In this document: piece after piece, positions 1 to 8,852 of the stretch
How the letters are laid out: each line of letters starts with the position of its first letter
How positions within the stretch are numbered: position 1 is the first letter of the stretch
NCBI GenBank assembly: GCA_021733665.1
Contig: JAHREI010000007.1
Location: 62,001-126,000 of the forward strand
Direction of reading: 5' to 3'
From: Bacillus subtilis
Lineage (GTDB): Bacteria > Pseudomonadota > Alphaproteobacteria > Rhizobiales > Rhizobiaceae
Length of the DNA stretch: 64,000 nt
Notes under the pieces: generated by a model
Seen by the model: the letters and a program-made list of their open reading frames with translations, nothing else
Databases searched by the model: none
Told to the model about the DNA's origin: nothing
Made by a program: the position numbers and the translations under genes

Positions 1-174
1 AATACCGGATTGTTTGAGCAGCGCGATATCGCGGGCAAAGGCCTTGCCGAGTGCCGCATCGCCCATGGCATGACCGCCATATTTGACCACGACGGTTTTA
101 TTCTCATAGCGCTGCATGAAAGGCAGCGCGGCTGAGAGAAGTTGTGCTTGAATTTCAGGGCTTGTCGCGGTCAT
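1..174 (-). CDS. argB: Acetylglutamate kinase, N-terminal part (runs off the window)
   Basis: N-acetylglutamate kinase phosphorylates N-acetyl-L-glutamate in the second step of arginine biosynthesis (cytoplasm). Only the first 58 codons are present; the gene continues past base 1. The translation contains the nucleotide-binding stretch [12 protein letters not shown], the glycine-rich signature at the start of amino-acid kinase-fold ArgB proteins. The ATG at 172-174 is preceded by GGAG at suitable spacing. It lies 58 bases downstream of engB on the same strand and closes the rpmH-rnpA-yidC-engB-argB block. Identification rests on a fragment but the motif is specific. Confidence 0.9.
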   Translation of the reverse strand, partial: MTATSPEIQAQLLSAALPFMQRYENKTVVVKYGGHAMGDAALGKAFARDIALLKQSGI

Positions 175-232
175 GGAGCACTCCACGGCATGAAGGGTTA
201 TGTGAGTGATAAAGAAACCACCTTGCGTGGTT

Positions 233-925
233 CTATTCTTTGGTCAGCAGAGCAATTGCTGCACGTACAGCATCGAAGCCGATGGATTTCTCAGAGGAGG
301 TGGCAAGAATCTGCGGGAAGGCAGCCGGACGGCGTGCAATCGCTTTCTGCGTTTCTTCCATCAGGCGCGGTACGCCTGCTTCCTTGATCTTGTCGATCTT
401 GGTGAGAATGATCTGATAGGAGACCGCGGCTTTATCCAGAAGATCAAGCACATCGGCATCATTCTTTTTGATGCCGTGGCGGGAATCAATCAGCACATAA
501 ACACGCTTCAGCGTGGTGCGACCGCGCAGATAATCAAAGACCAGACGTGTCCATGCATCAACCATGGATTTCGGTGCCTCGGCAAAGCCGTAACCTGGCA
601 TATCCACGAGTGCCAATGGCGGCAGGTCACCATTCTCGCCGGAATAGCCATCCGGCACGAAATAGTTGAGTTCCTGCGTACGACCCGGTGTGTTGGATGT
701 ACGTGCTAAGCCGTTCTGGCCGACAATCGCATTGATCAGCGAGGATTTACCGACATTGGAGCGACCGGCAAAAGCAATTTCCACCGGCCCTTCCGGCGGC
801 AGGAACTTCATGGACGGTACGCCGCGGATAAAGATCCATCGCTTGTTGAAGAGAGCCTTACCCTCGGCAACAAGTGCTGCATATTTCTCTGCTTCTTTTG
901 CGACGGCCAGTTCTGCTTCGGTCAC
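233..925 (-). CDS. engB: Ribosome biogenesis GTP-binding protein EngB/YsxC
   Basis: Small essential TRAFAC-class GTPase implicated in large-subunit ribosome assembly and, historically, cell division. The 230-residue product shows the full set of G motifs: GRSNVGKSS (G1), [10 protein letters not shown] (G3), TKIDK (G4) and ATSSEKS (G5). The N-terminal tail of about 50 residues before the G domain is somewhat longer than in enterobacteria. The start is a GTG at 923-925, supported by AGGAAG seven bases upstream; the frame has no better upstream start. It lies between yidC and argB on the same strand, separated from yidC by a terminator-like hairpin, so it probably also has its own promoter. Confidence 0.94.
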   Translation of the reverse strand: MTEAELAVAKEAEKYAALVAEGKALFNKRWIFIRGVPSMKFLPPEGPVEIAFAGRSNVGKSSLINAIVGQNGLARTSNTPGRTQELNYFVPDGYSGENGDLPPLALVDMPGYGFAEAPKSMVDAWTRLVFDYLRGRTTLKRVYVLIDSRHGIKKNDADVLDLLDKAAVSYQIILTKIDKIKEAGVPRLMEETQKAIARRPAAFPQILATSSEKSIGFDAVRAAIALLTKE

Positions 926-1031
926 TCAATTCTTCCTGTAACTTATCTTGGGTGTCATAACGGGATAACACTGTTCTTTATGGCATTGAGCTTTCAGTGG
1001 CTTTTGTCAACCGTCAATGCGCACCAGATAC

Positions 1032-1060
1032 AAAAAAGCCCCCGAAGAGGGGGCTTTTCT
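1032..1060 (-). terminator. Rho-independent terminator between yidC and engB
   Basis: Perfect GC-rich stem GCCCCC/GGGGGC (1038-1043 with 1049-1054), five-base loop, followed on the minus strand by six T. It lies 13 bases beyond the yidC stop. The plus-strand tail is also T-rich, so it could act both ways. Confidence 0.85.
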
Positions 1061-1066
1061 TATTAT

Positions 1067-2917
1067 TTATTTCTTGGCCGGCTTGTCATCTTTGGCCGGT
1101 GCCGCAGGTGCTTTCTTTTTGAACATGCCTTTCAGATTGTCAAAAAGTTCAATCTTGGCACCCTGTCGCTTCATGATCATACCCTGCTGGAGGATGGACA
1201 ATGTGTTGTTCCATGCCCAGTAGATAACCAGACCTGCAGGGAATGCAGCCAGCATGAATGTGAAGATAATCGGCATCCATGTGAAGATTGCAGCCTGTGT
1301 CGGATCCGGAGGGGTCGGGTTCATGCGCATCTGCAGGAACATGGTGATACCCATGATCAGCGGCCACACACCAACCATCAGGATCGACGGAACATCCCAT
1401 GGCAGCAAGCCGAACAGGTTGAACAGCGATGTCGGATCCGGCGCGGCAAGGTCATGAATCCAGCCAAAGAACGGCGCATGACGCATTTCAATGGTGACAT
1501 AGAGAACCTTATAGAGTGCGAAGAATACCGGAATCTGCACCAGTACCGGCCAGCAACCAGCCAGCGGGTTGATCTTCTCACGCTTGTAAAGCTGCATCAT
1601 TTCCTGCTGCTGCTTAACTTTATCTTCCGCATATTTTTCACGGATTTCCAGCATAGCAGGCTGCATCATCTTCATACGCGCCATAGACTTGTATGATTTA
1701 TTGGCCAGCGGGAAGAAGATCGCTTTCAGCAGAACGGTTACCACCAGAATGGCGACACCGAAATTGCCGGAGAATTTATAGATCCAGTCGATGAGGTAGA
1801 ACATCGGCTTGGTGATGAAGTAGAACCAACCCCAGTCGATCAGCAGTTCGAACTGTTTGATGCCCAGTTTTTCTTCATATTCTTTGATCTTGGCAACTTC
1901 TTTGGCACCGGCAAAAACGTGGTTTTTGATCACAGTGTTCTGACCGGCAGCAATTGTTACCGGCGCGCTGAGGAAGTCAGCCTGATAGCGCGGTGTGCCG
2001 TCGGTGAAGTAAGAGAAGCGTGCTTCGTAGCTTTCGTTCTGCGGCGGAATCAGTGTCGCAGCCCAATACTTGTCAGTAATACCGACCCAGCCGCCTGTCG
2101 CTTTGGCAAGCGGCTTGCTTTTCTCGTCTTCGATCTTGGAATAGGAAATCTCCTGCAAGCCCTGATCGCCGACAACGCCGATCAGGCCTTCATGCAGCAC
2201 ATAAGTGCCGCTGGCATGTTCAGGCTTTTCAAAGCGGGTTACACGACCGTAGGAGCTCAGAGATACAGCAGCATCTGTCGGGTTGGTGATCGTATCTTCA
2301 ACGGCGAACATATAGTTCTCGTCAACGGAGATCACACGTTTGAACTGGATGCCTTTTTCATTGGCATAGGTCAGTGTTACCGGTGTTGAAGGGGTGAGCT
2401 TGTCATTGCCTTCAATATTCCACTCGGTTGCAGGACCCGGAACAGTACCGATTGCATCATTGCCGGAGAAGCCGAGCTCAGCGAAATAGCCTTTTTTGAC
2501 GCCTGATGGCGCAAGCAGTTCAATTTCAGGAGATGTCGGATCAACGGTTTCGCGATAATCTTTCAGGAAAAGATCATCAAGACGGGCACCAACAGTGTTG
2601 ATCGAGCCGCTGACGCGGGGTGTATCAATGCTGATACGCTTGCTCTGTGTCAGAGCAACGTCACGGGTCAGAGGCTGAGCAGCCGGAGCTTCTGCGGCCT
2701 GACCCGGAATGCCGGCCTGAGGCGCTGTGCCCTGAGGGATATTGGCGGATGCATCACCACCTGCAGCCGGTGTCTGCGCATTCTGTGTGTTCTGCGCTTC
2801 AATCCGTGCCTGTTCTTTCTGAGCCTCAGTCTTCGGCCCCAGATAGAATACCTGCCAGAGCGTGAGAATCAGAATAGACAGGGCAATGGTGAGAAAGAAG
2901 TTACGATTTTTTTCCAT
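1067..2917 (-). CDS. yidC: Membrane protein insertase YidC
   Basis: YidC/Oxa1 insertase that places membrane proteins in the inner membrane, alone or with SecYEG. The 616-residue length fits the long Gram-negative form: an N-terminal anchor segment (about residues 7-25), a large periplasmic domain (about 60-350) after a low-complexity Ala/Gln/Pro linker, and a conserved C-terminal hydrophobic core with five membrane segments. The protein ends in a basic tail, KKKAPAAPAKDDKPAKK, as expected for ribosome contact. The ATG at 2915-2917 directly precedes the anchor. It is the third gene of the conserved rpmH-rnpA-yidC-engB block; no yidD-like gene is seen in the 205 bases between rnpA and yidC. 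Confidence 0.97.
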   Translation of the reverse strand: MEKNRNFFLTIALSILILTLWQVFYLGPKTEAQKEQARIEAQNTQNAQTPAAGGDASANIPQGTAPQAGIPGQAAEAPAAQPLTRDVALTQSKRISIDTPRVSGSINTVGARLDDLFLKDYRETVDPTSPEIELLAPSGVKKGYFAELGFSGNDAIGTVPGPATEWNIEGNDKLTPSTPVTLTYANEKGIQFKRVISVDENYMFAVEDTITNPTDAAVSLSSYGRVTRFEKPEHASGTYVLHEGLIGVVGDQGLQEISYSKIEDEKSKPLAKATGGWVGITDKYWAATLIPPQNESYEARFSYFTDGTPRYQADFLSAPVTIAAGQNTVIKNHVFAGAKEVAKIKEYEEKLGIKQFELLIDWGWFYFITKPMFYLIDWIYKFSGNFGVAILVVTVLLKAIFFPLANKSYKSMARMKMMQPAMLEIREKYAEDKVKQQQEMMQLYKREKINPLAGCWPVLVQIPVFFALYKVLYVTIEMRHAPFFGWIHDLAAPDPTSLFNLFGLLPWDVPSILMVGVWPLIMGITMFLQMRMNPTPPDPTQAAIFTWMPIIFTFMLAAFPAGLVIYWAWNNTLSILQQGMIMKRQGAKIELFDNLKGMFKKKAPAAPAKDDKPAKK

Positions 2918-3122
2918 TGACGGGTCCTGGTTCCTGTCAGTTCATTACAAGTAGGACGGCATCAGCGGAGCTGCGCTGCCTGTTCTTATAATATGCTGGC
3001 TGACAGAGCGTTGTGCAGATTATGCCCCATACCTGTCAGAGTTAAGTGCCTGCCTTATAATACGAGCAGTTCAGAAAAGCGAACGCTCAGACAGCATAAT
3101 TCAGGCCTATTTTGGCAGGCAG

Positions 3123-3485
3123 TTATTTAAACCGCCTGTTGAGTTCTCTGGTCAGTGCATTGAAGGGCGCATTCAGCGCTTCCCTGCGTGCAACTATGAC
3201 ATAATCGGTTTGCGGAGCCATTGCGGCCTCAGTAAGGGCGGCAGCAGCTTTCAGGCGACGGCGGATCCGGTTGCGAATGACGGCATTGCCGTTTTTTTTG
3301 GTAACCGTGAAACCGATACGCGGAGTATCGCCGGTTTTTGCCTGTTTGCTGGTCGCTTCATCGCGGGTTTTGACTTCCATCAGGAAATATTTACCGCGAC
3401 GTTTTTCTCCGCTGCGAACGGCCAAAAACTCCGCTCTCTTGCGAAGGCGGAGTGATTTGGTCTGCTTTTTTGCTTGTTGTGTCAC
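3123..3485 (-). CDS. rnpA: Ribonuclease P protein component
   Basis: Basic protein subunit that helps the RNase P RNA cleave tRNA 5' leaders. The family signature is visible as the RNR-type basic motif in [15 protein letters not shown], with an upstream [14 protein letters not shown] strand and an aromatic N-terminal patch around [11 protein letters not shown] place the start at the GTG at 3483-3485, giving 120 residues. The frame stays open to an ATG at 3548, but that start lies inside rpmH and its extra residues are an out-of-frame reading of rpmH. With the GTG start, rnpA begins 19 bases after the rpmH stop, the usual close arrangement. Start choice is moderate; gene identity is high. Confidence 0.92.
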   Translation of the reverse strand: MTQQAKKQTKSLRLRKRAEFLAVRSGEKRRGKYFLMEVKTRDEATSKQAKTGDTPRIGFTVTKKNGNAVIRNRIRRRLKAAAALTEAAMAPQTDYVIVARREALNAPFNALTRELNRRFK

Positions 3486-3504
3486 CGCTTCACGCGGAGC
3501 AACA

Positions 3505-3639
3505 TTATGCAGAAAGCTTGCCACGACCGCGGGCGCGGCGGGCTGCAATAACTTTACGACCGCCTGGTGTTGCCATGCGCGAACGGAAACCGTGACGACG
3601 CTTGCGGACGAGTTTAGATGGCTGATATGTGCGCTTCAT
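3505..3639 (-). CDS. rpmH: 50S ribosomal protein L34
   Basis: A 44-residue, highly basic protein beginning [19 protein letters not shown] and ending RGRGKLSA, which is L34 of the large ribosomal subunit at full length. It is first in the minus-strand block and is served by the strong promoter at 3748-3776. The 5' leader is about 100 bases. It is followed closely by rnpA. Confidence 0.97.
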   Translation of the reverse strand: MKRTYQPSKLVRKRRHGFRSRMATPGGRKVIAARRARGRGKLSA

Positions 3640-3747
3640 TTGTTTAATACCGCGGTGTGCGGCCCTTCTTAATCTGTTTTATAACAGGAGCTGGTTCAGA
3701 CGCGGCCAATGATTGACCCTGAATTATGATGTCCGAACGTGGGGCGG

Positions 3748-3776
3748 CTTATAGATGCAGGCGGGTTTTGAGTCAA
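3748..3776 (-). promoter_or_regulatory. Sigma70-type promoter for rpmH-rnpA
   Basis: On the minus strand TTGACT (3771-3776) and TATAAG (3748-3753) are separated by exactly 17 bases, near consensus for the housekeeping sigma factor, about 110 bases upstream of the rpmH start. This fits a constitutive ribosomal-protein promoter. Confidence 0.75.
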
Positions 3777-3928
3777 GAATGCTGCATAATATTCGGCTGT
3801 TCTGCAGATGTTTCTGAAAATTTGAAAAAATATGTGCTGTTTTTTCGTTTTCTTGACCGTTGCAAATAGTCTTTGTGCTGTTTGCCGCTTATAAAGCACG
3901 CATCCAATTTAAATGAGAGGAAAAGACT

Positions 3929-4276
3929 ATGTCCATTAAACGTTTCGAATCCGGCAAGCGCATGAGCGGTGCAGTTGTGCATGGCAACACTGTTTATCTG
4001 GCTGGTCAGGTTGGTACAGAAAATGCCAGCGTAACCGAACAGTGCAAAACTGCTCTGGCAGAAGTTGATCGTCTGCTGGCCGTTGCCGGTACAGACAAAT
4101 CCAAGATCCTTCAGACCATCATCTGGCTCGATGACATGAAAGATTTCGCAGAAATGAACGCTGTGTGGGAAGCGTGGGTTGATCCGGCAAACACACCGGC
4201 ACGTGCAACCGGTTCTGCTCATCTGGCAACATCCGGCTACAAAGTAGAGTTCATCGTAACTGCTGCTCTCGACTAA
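3929..4276 (+). CDS. RidA/YjgF/YER057c/UK114 family protein
   Basis: Small 115-residue protein of the Rid family. Archetypal members deaminate reactive enamine/imine intermediates released by PLP enzymes; other subfamilies have varied or unknown roles. The family order is visible: VYLAGQVG near the N-terminus, the region QTIIWLDDMKDFAEMNAVW in the middle, and PARATGSAHLA with the conserved Arg that in RidA binds the substrate carboxylate. The ATG at 3929 has AGAGGA upstream. It is a single gene, divergent from rpmH and ending in a hairpin. This short form is probably a Rid subgroup other than classical RidA; substrate unknown. Confidence 0.85.
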   Translation: MSIKRFESGKRMSGAVVHGNTVYLAGQVGTENASVTEQCKTALAEVDRLLAVAGTDKSKILQTIIWLDDMKDFAEMNAVWEAWVDPANTPARATGSAHLATSGYKVEFIVTAALD

Positions 4277-4286
4277 TTTATTTACG

Positions 4287-4312
4287 GTGCCGCAGGCTTA
4301 TGTCTGCGGCAC
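4287..4312. terminator. Hairpin between convergent genes
   Basis: Perfect 9-bp stem GTGCCGCAG/CTGCGGCAC with an 8-base loop, between the RidA-like gene and the convergent DUF4105 gene. The T-tract is weak on both strands, but the position supports a shared terminator. Confidence 0.65.
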
Positions 4313-4319
4313 TGTTCCT

Positions 4320-5357
4320 TTATTCTGCTGCCTGAGGCAGAGGCATGGCCATTGTGCGGATACGTTGTGAGTAACCTTCGCGGCTGCCTTTTGCCTGTTC
4401 ACTGATATCGGCGTTGAGACGCATTGATTGCGTATTATCCTCCGCCGTTACAATCAGCTGTTTTTCAAACATATATTCCGGCAGATAGCCCGACAGCAAA
4501 ACGCGGTAATCAAGGGCAATGGACGGATCAAGAATACGCGCCATATCAAACACGACCGTGGTGCAATTGGCTGTCAACGTATTATAGAAACCTGCCTCTT
4601 TGCTCAGGCGGTTGCCGGTGTCGGTATATAGTCTGAAAAGCTGGCGTGCCTGTTCCGGCGCAATATCCACATGATAACGATAGACCCTCTCACCACGCAC
4701 ATTGGTGCGCAAATAGACAATATCGCTTTCTTCCGCTGCGATCATCGCCAGTTCGAAATCTTTGAAGAAGCCGCCGATTTCCGAGAAAGCCTGACCACGT
4801 TTCTTGCGGATTTCAGCGGAGAAAACGACATGACGCCCGTCTTCAAAGCCGAAACTGACCAGAGTGTGGGCAATGGCCGGACTTGACCAGTAAGAGAGAA
4901 ACAGATCGACGCTCTGAATTTTGCTCAGATCATAGTCGGTACTTTTCCAGTTGATCGCGTAATCCTGCTCGGTACGCCAGTCAAAATCACGGATGTGATC
5001 GAGGCGTACCATGTCGCCATTATATTCAGCGGTGACGGTTTGAGAAACCTCTGGTGCCCAGTCCCGGTTCAGAGATGGTTTGATCGTCTGCCACCAGACC
5101 AGCAAGACTGCGAAGACAATGACGAAGCCGATGAATGCGGGTTTGCGATAATGTTGCAAGTCAGAGAACCAGATTGTGCTGAAGGCAACCAGAGCAATCA
5201 ATACCCATAAAGCGATCACTGCATAGGTGATCAGTCGCGATTCCGAGAGCTGGTAATAAAGTGCAAGACTTCCCCAGATCGTGATAATGATGAGAACCAG
5301 ACTAAAAAAAGCTTGCGCCAGAAATGTCAGAAAAATCAGAGCTGGTTTGTATGTCAT
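4320..5357 (-). CDS. DUF4105 (Lnb N-terminal-type) membrane protein
   Basis: A 345-residue inner-membrane protein of unknown function. Three hydrophobic segments lie in the first 100 residues, followed by a soluble part that is probably periplasmic. The hallmark of DUF4105 is seen as YNTLTANCTTVVFDMAR, where an Asn-Cys pair follows an aromatic-Asn-Thr-Leu strand; in related NlpC-like folds such a Cys can be nucleophilic, but activity here is not shown. The ATG at 5355-5357 starts directly into the first membrane segment. It stands alone, convergent with the RidA-like gene. Recognition is of the domain only. Confidence 0.75.
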   Translation of the reverse strand: MTYKPALIFLTFLAQAFFSLVLIIITIWGSLALYYQLSESRLITYAVIALWVLIALVAFSTIWFSDLQHYRKPAFIGFVIVFAVLLVWWQTIKPSLNRDWAPEVSQTVTAEYNGDMVRLDHIRDFDWRTEQDYAINWKSTDYDLSKIQSVDLFLSYWSSPAIAHTLVSFGFEDGRHVVFSAEIRKKRGQAFSEIGGFFKDFELAMIAAEESDIVYLRTNVRGERVYRYHVDIAPEQARQLFRLYTDTGNRLSKEAGFYNTLTANCTTVVFDMARILDPSIALDYRVLLSGYLPEYMFEKQLIVTAEDNTQSMRLNADISEQAKGSREGYSQRIRTMAMPLPQAAE

Positions 5358-5589
5358 GCGGTTCCGTTTTCGTTGAGACGATCGGTTTATTGTACATAAT
5401 TATTTATTATCCGCCATTAAACTAAAATAATTATGTATGGCATTTTTTCGCCGCGATTGCGCATTAATGGGTGGTTCCGGTTGCGTGCAGGTGACTGACA
5501 TAGCCGTTGCACAAGTCTTTCGTCGTATCGCGGCATAAATTTACCGACTTGTTAGATTATTTTAATATTTGTCCGGCAAAATTTATCTT

Positions 5590-6585
5590 ATGGTAAACAA
5601 ACTCTTTAATTTCTCCGCTTCTGTCATTTTGGCAGCTACATTAGCTTCGGCTTTGCCGCAGATTGCTGTTGCGCAGGTTGAGCACCCGCAAACTGACAAT
5701 GCGTCAGGCAATGCGGCATTTATCAAGAAATCCGATATCATGACGCCTGCTGCAGGCGCGGGGGTGATCATGCATGACCCGAAAAAAGCTGCTGACGAGG
5801 CAGCGAAAGATGCGGACAAAGCGGCGAAAGAGGTTATTTCCCGTAGTCAGAAATTTGTTTATCACTTTACCAAGCCGGAAAATGGCAGCGGCGACACGAT
5901 TGTATTGTTGCATGGTTCCGGTGGTGATGAAGCAAGCCTTGTGCCTTTTGCGCAAAAGGTTTGGCCGCGCGCCACATTGCTTGGTATTCGCGGACGGGTT
6001 TTGCAGGAAGGTCGCACACGCTGGTATGCACGCATCACACCGGTGAAATTCGACCAGAAAGATGTACGTCATGAGGCTGATGCTTTCGTGCAGTTTCTGA
6101 CGAAACTGTCGGAGGACGATCAGATTGATCTGAGCCGAACGACTTTTGTCGGTTATTCCAATGGTGCAAATTTGCTGGCAGCGGCGATGATGCTGCATCC
6201 GGATCTGGTAAAGAAGGCTGTATTAATGCGTTCAATGCCGGTGCTGGATCATACACCGGTTGCTAATTTGAGTAAGGCCAAAGTGCTGGTGGTGACCGGT
6301 GCCGACGATAAAATGTATGCGCCTTTTGCTCCGGCCTTGTCGGATTTGCTACGTAGCAGCGGTGCTAAGGTTGATGCCCGTGTTGTTAAGGCAGGACATA
6401 TGATCGGTGAACGCGATGTGTCGCTGGTGACTGCGTGGTTCTCGGGGCAGGGGCCTGATGGTACGCCTGCAATGTCACAGGCTGTGACGCCGAAGGTCAA
6501 AGATAAAGCTGATAAATCCAAACCGCTGCCGGATGCACAGGAACCTGCCACGCAAAGCGAGCAGGCATTGGAACAGTCTAAATAA
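5590..6585 (+). CDS. Exported alpha/beta hydrolase (phospholipase/carboxylesterase type)
   Basis: Likely periplasmic serine hydrolase of 331 residues. I choose the ATG at 5590, which begins a clear signal peptide (MVNKLFNFSASVILAATLAS ending ALPQIAVAQ); an in-frame TTG at 5569 would only add seven residues. After an Ala/Lys-rich linker (about 60-85) the hydrolase domain shows IVLLHGSGGDEASL (oxyanion region), GYSNGAN (nucleophile elbow), a TGADDKMY acid strand and KAGHMIG (catalytic His). The domain resembles the YpfH/MhqO esterase group, which are normally cytoplasmic and lack the signal peptide and the charged Lys/Asp/Gln-rich C-terminal tail seen here. Substrate unknown. Confidence 0.8.
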   Translation: MVNKLFNFSASVILAATLASALPQIAVAQVEHPQTDNASGNAAFIKKSDIMTPAAGAGVIMHDPKKAADEAAKDADKAAKEVISRSQKFVYHFTKPENGSGDTIVLLHGSGGDEASLVPFAQKVWPRATLLGIRGRVLQEGRTRWYARITPVKFDQKDVRHEADAFVQFLTKLSEDDQIDLSRTTFVGYSNGANLLAAAMMLHPDLVKKAVLMRSMPVLDHTPVANLSKAKVLVVTGADDKMYAPFAPALSDLLRSSGAKVDARVVKAGHMIGERDVSLVTAWFSGQGPDGTPAMSQAVTPKVKDKADKSKPLPDAQEPATQSEQALEQSK

Positions 6586-6587
6586 TT

Positions 6588-6665
6588 TAGAGAACATCCC
6601 GAAAAGTGTGAAGCGGTTTTCGGAAAAGATGTACGTTAAAACAAATGATTAGATCGGCGCTCTAA
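6588..6665. repeat. Rhizobiales-type intergenic palindromic element
   Basis: The segment contains CCGAAAA (6599-6605) paired with TTTTCGG (6617-6623) around GTGTGAAGCGG, and ends in GCGCTCTAAA. It resembles a repeat family common between genes in Rhizobiales. A second copy in the opposite orientation is at 34611-34656. Confidence 0.6.
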
Positions 6666-6668
6666 AAG

Positions 6669-6699
6669 AAAAAGGCGGTTTAAAAACCGCCTTTTTTTA
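6669..6699. terminator. Bidirectional terminator
   Basis: AAAAAGGCGGTTT pairs with AACCGCCTTTTT and is flanked by A-runs on one side and T-runs on the other. It lies between two convergent genes and should stop transcription from both. Confidence 0.88.
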
Positions 6700-7674
6700 T
6701 TACCATTTGATATTGATGAGACCGCAATCACCGCTCTCGGAACCATAAGCAAGGCGCTCGCCGCTTTTATCCCAGCCCATCGAGCTGATGGCACCTTTGC
6801 CCGGACGGCGCAGCAGCACTTCTTTCTGGTCGGCAAAGCGGCACAATAGTACCATACCGTCCTGATAGCCAACCGCTACAATATCTTCGACCGGATGGCA
6901 GGCAACGGCTGTGACCATTGTATCGCCACGCAGACCAAGTTCCAGCGGGGCTTTGCCCATCGGACCATCTTTGCCCGCGAACGGCCAGACGATTGCCGCC
7001 GGTGCACCGGAGGTTGCCAGCCATTTGCCTTTAGGGCTCCATGACCAGTCTTTGACCTTGGCCGGATAGCCGGTCATACGCATATTGCGGTTATCTTCCA
7101 GGCGCCAGCCATGTAGGGCATTTTCCTGCATGGTGGTGATCAGAAAACGGCCGTCCGGCGAAAAGATGACGCCGGTATGGGCACCTTTCCATTCCAGATC
7201 GACCGGTTTGCCGGTGGTGCCTGCCCAATGCAATGTCGCACCATTATAGCGGGCGATGGCCAGACGCAGACCTTTAGGCGCGAAAGCTACACCTTCAACG
7301 CTGCGTTCATGGGCAAATTCTGCCGTTTTGCCATTGGCTTCACGCACCCATGCGGTGCGACCGGATGCATAGGCAACCGCGCCATGTGGGCCGCTGGCAA
7401 CGGCAGTAATCCATTTACGTGGCAGAACTGCCAGTTCCTGAACATTACCTTTGTCGTCAGTCTGACAAACACGGCCGTCTTCGCCGCCGGTGATCAGCGC
7501 TTTATTGTCTGCAGTTGGCGTAATGCACAGCAAGCCGTCATGGATGGTGACGGTCTTGTGGGCTTCGTCCAGCCAATGGAGTGTACCATCGGCCAGTGCA
7601 TAATAGGCATTATCATTGAGGAAGCCGGCTTTCAGGCAATGGCTTCCCAGATCAATAGGGGCAATCGTCGGCAT
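6700..7674 (-). CDS. WD40-repeat protein coupled to CobW-family GTPase
   Basis: A 324-residue protein without signal peptide, built of WD40-like blades: repeated units of about 40 residues such as ALITGGEDGRVCQTD, GVIFSPDGRFLITTM, DWSWSPKGKWLATSG and AVGYQDGMVLLCRF, ending in SMGWDKSGERLAYGSESGD. This predicts a cytoplasmic seven-bladed propeller that acts as a binding scaffold. Its start lies two bases after the stop of the CobW-like gene (TAACCATG), so the two are translationally coupled and likely work together in metal handling. No enzyme motif is seen. Confidence 0.82.
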   Translation of the reverse strand: MPTIAPIDLGSHCLKAGFLNDNAYYALADGTLHWLDEAHKTVTIHDGLLCITPTADNKALITGGEDGRVCQTDDKGNVQELAVLPRKWITAVASGPHGAVAYASGRTAWVREANGKTAEFAHERSVEGVAFAPKGLRLAIARYNGATLHWAGTTGKPVDLEWKGAHTGVIFSPDGRFLITTMQENALHGWRLEDNRNMRMTGYPAKVKDWSWSPKGKWLATSGAPAAIVWPFAGKDGPMGKAPLELGLRGDTMVTAVACHPVEDIVAVGYQDGMVLLCRFADQKEVLLRRPGKGAISSMGWDKSGERLAYGSESGDCGLINIKW

Positions 7675-7676
7675 GG

Positions 7677-8852
7677 TTATTTACATTTCTCGAAGCCGGA
7701 ACGCAGTGCCTGCTCATTCAGGTTACGACCGATAAACACCAAACGGCTTTCGCGTTTTTCATCTGGTTTCCACGGGCGCTGGTGATCACCTTCGATGATC
7801 ATATGCACACCTTGCACGACGTAGCGGTCATCGTCTCCGGCAAAGGCAATAATGCCTTTGAGGCGGAGAATGTCAGGACCTTGCACCTGCGTTACATTCT
7901 GAATCCACGGGAAGAATTTTGCGGCATCCAGTTCACCGGTACGCAAAGAGACAGACATAACCGTGACATCGTGAATGGCCGAAGCATGGCCATGATCGTG
8001 ATCATGGTTACAGTCAGGGCCACAGGTATGTTCGTGATCATGGTGGTGGTGATGACCATGATGGTCATGCCCGTGATGATGGTGTCCGTGGTCGTGCCCG
8101 TGCCCGTGCCCGTGCCCGTGATCATGATCGCAGTCAGGGCCGCAAACATGATCCGGATGATCATGGTCGAGGAAATGCGGATCATTATCGAGCGCACGCT
8201 TCAGATCAAACGCACCGCGATCAAGCACTTTGGTCAGGTCAATTTCTGCACGCTGGGTACGGTGAATAATGGCATGCGGATTAATGGCGCGGATGGTGGC
8301 TTCCACATTTGCCAGTTCCTGTGCATTCACCAGATCGGTTTTGTTGAGCAGAACCACATCGGCAAAAGCGATCTGGTCTTCAGCTTCCTGGCTGTCTTTC
8401 AGGCGCAGCGGCAGATGTTTGGCATCGACGAGGGCAACCACAGCATCAAGCTGGGTCTTGGCGCGCACATCATCATCCATGAAGAATGTCTGGGCAACCG
8501 GCACCGGATCAGCAAGACCGGTGGTCTCGACGATAATCGCATCAAAACGACCCGGACGGCGCATCAAGCCTTCAACCACGCGGATCAGGTCGCCGCGTAC
8601 GGTGCAGCAAATGCAGCCATTGTTCATTTCATAGATTTCTTCGTCGGATTCAACGATGAGATCATTATCAATGCCGATTTCACCGAATTCATTGACAATC
8701 ACAGCATAACGTTTGCCGTGGTTTTCGCTGAGGATACGGTTGAGCAGGGTGGTTTTACCGGAGCCGAGATAACCAGTCAGGACTGTTACCGGAATTTTAG
8801 GGAACTCGGTTGCGGTGGTCGCAACCTGATCTGCTGCTGGGCTATCGCTCAT
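7677..8852 (-). CDS. CobW/COG0523 G3E-family GTPase with His-rich metal-binding segment
   Basis: Metal-handling P-loop GTPase, 391 residues. Motifs: GYLGSGKTT (Walker A, about 27-35), [11 protein letters not shown] with the family CxCC metal site (80-83), ETTGLADP, and LNKTDLV (G4). Residues 226-289 form an unusual His/Asp/Gly-rich loop with roughly 30 histidines and two copies of a CGPDC motif (237-241 and 277-281), followed by the CobW C-terminal domain. Members of this group (for example ZigA and YeiR/ZNG types) load or chaperone zinc under zinc limitation; a cobalt role is less likely because no cobalamin genes are nearby. I found no convincing Zur operator upstream. It is coupled to the WD40 gene. 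Confidence 0.9.
   Translation of the reverse strand: MSDSPAADQVATTATEFPKIPVTVLTGYLGSGKTTLLNRILSENHGKRYAVIVNEFGEIGIDNDLIVESDEEIYEMNNGCICCTVRGDLIRVVEGLMRRPGRFDAIIVETTGLADPVPVAQTFFMDDDVRAKTQLDAVVALVDAKHLPLRLKDSQEAEDQIAFADVVLLNKTDLVNAQELANVEATIRAINPHAIIHRTQRAEIDLTKVLDRGAFDLKRALDNDPHFLDHDHPDHVCGPDCDHDHGHGHGHGHDHGHHHHGHDHHGHHHHHDHEHTCGPDCNHDHDHGHASAIHDVTVMSVSLRTGELDAAKFFPWIQNVTQVQGPDILRLKGIIAFAGDDDRYVVQGVHMIIEGDHQRPWKPDEKRESRLVFIGRNLNEQALRSGFEKCK

Noticed and set aside
3123-3548. Longer rnpA beginning at an ATG at 3548
   Set aside because: The first 21 residues would be encoded by out-of-frame rpmH sequence and match no RnpA N-terminus.
8040-8130. Tandem repeat or CRISPR-like array
   Set aside because: The repeated triplets code for the His-rich loop of the GTPase and have no spacers.
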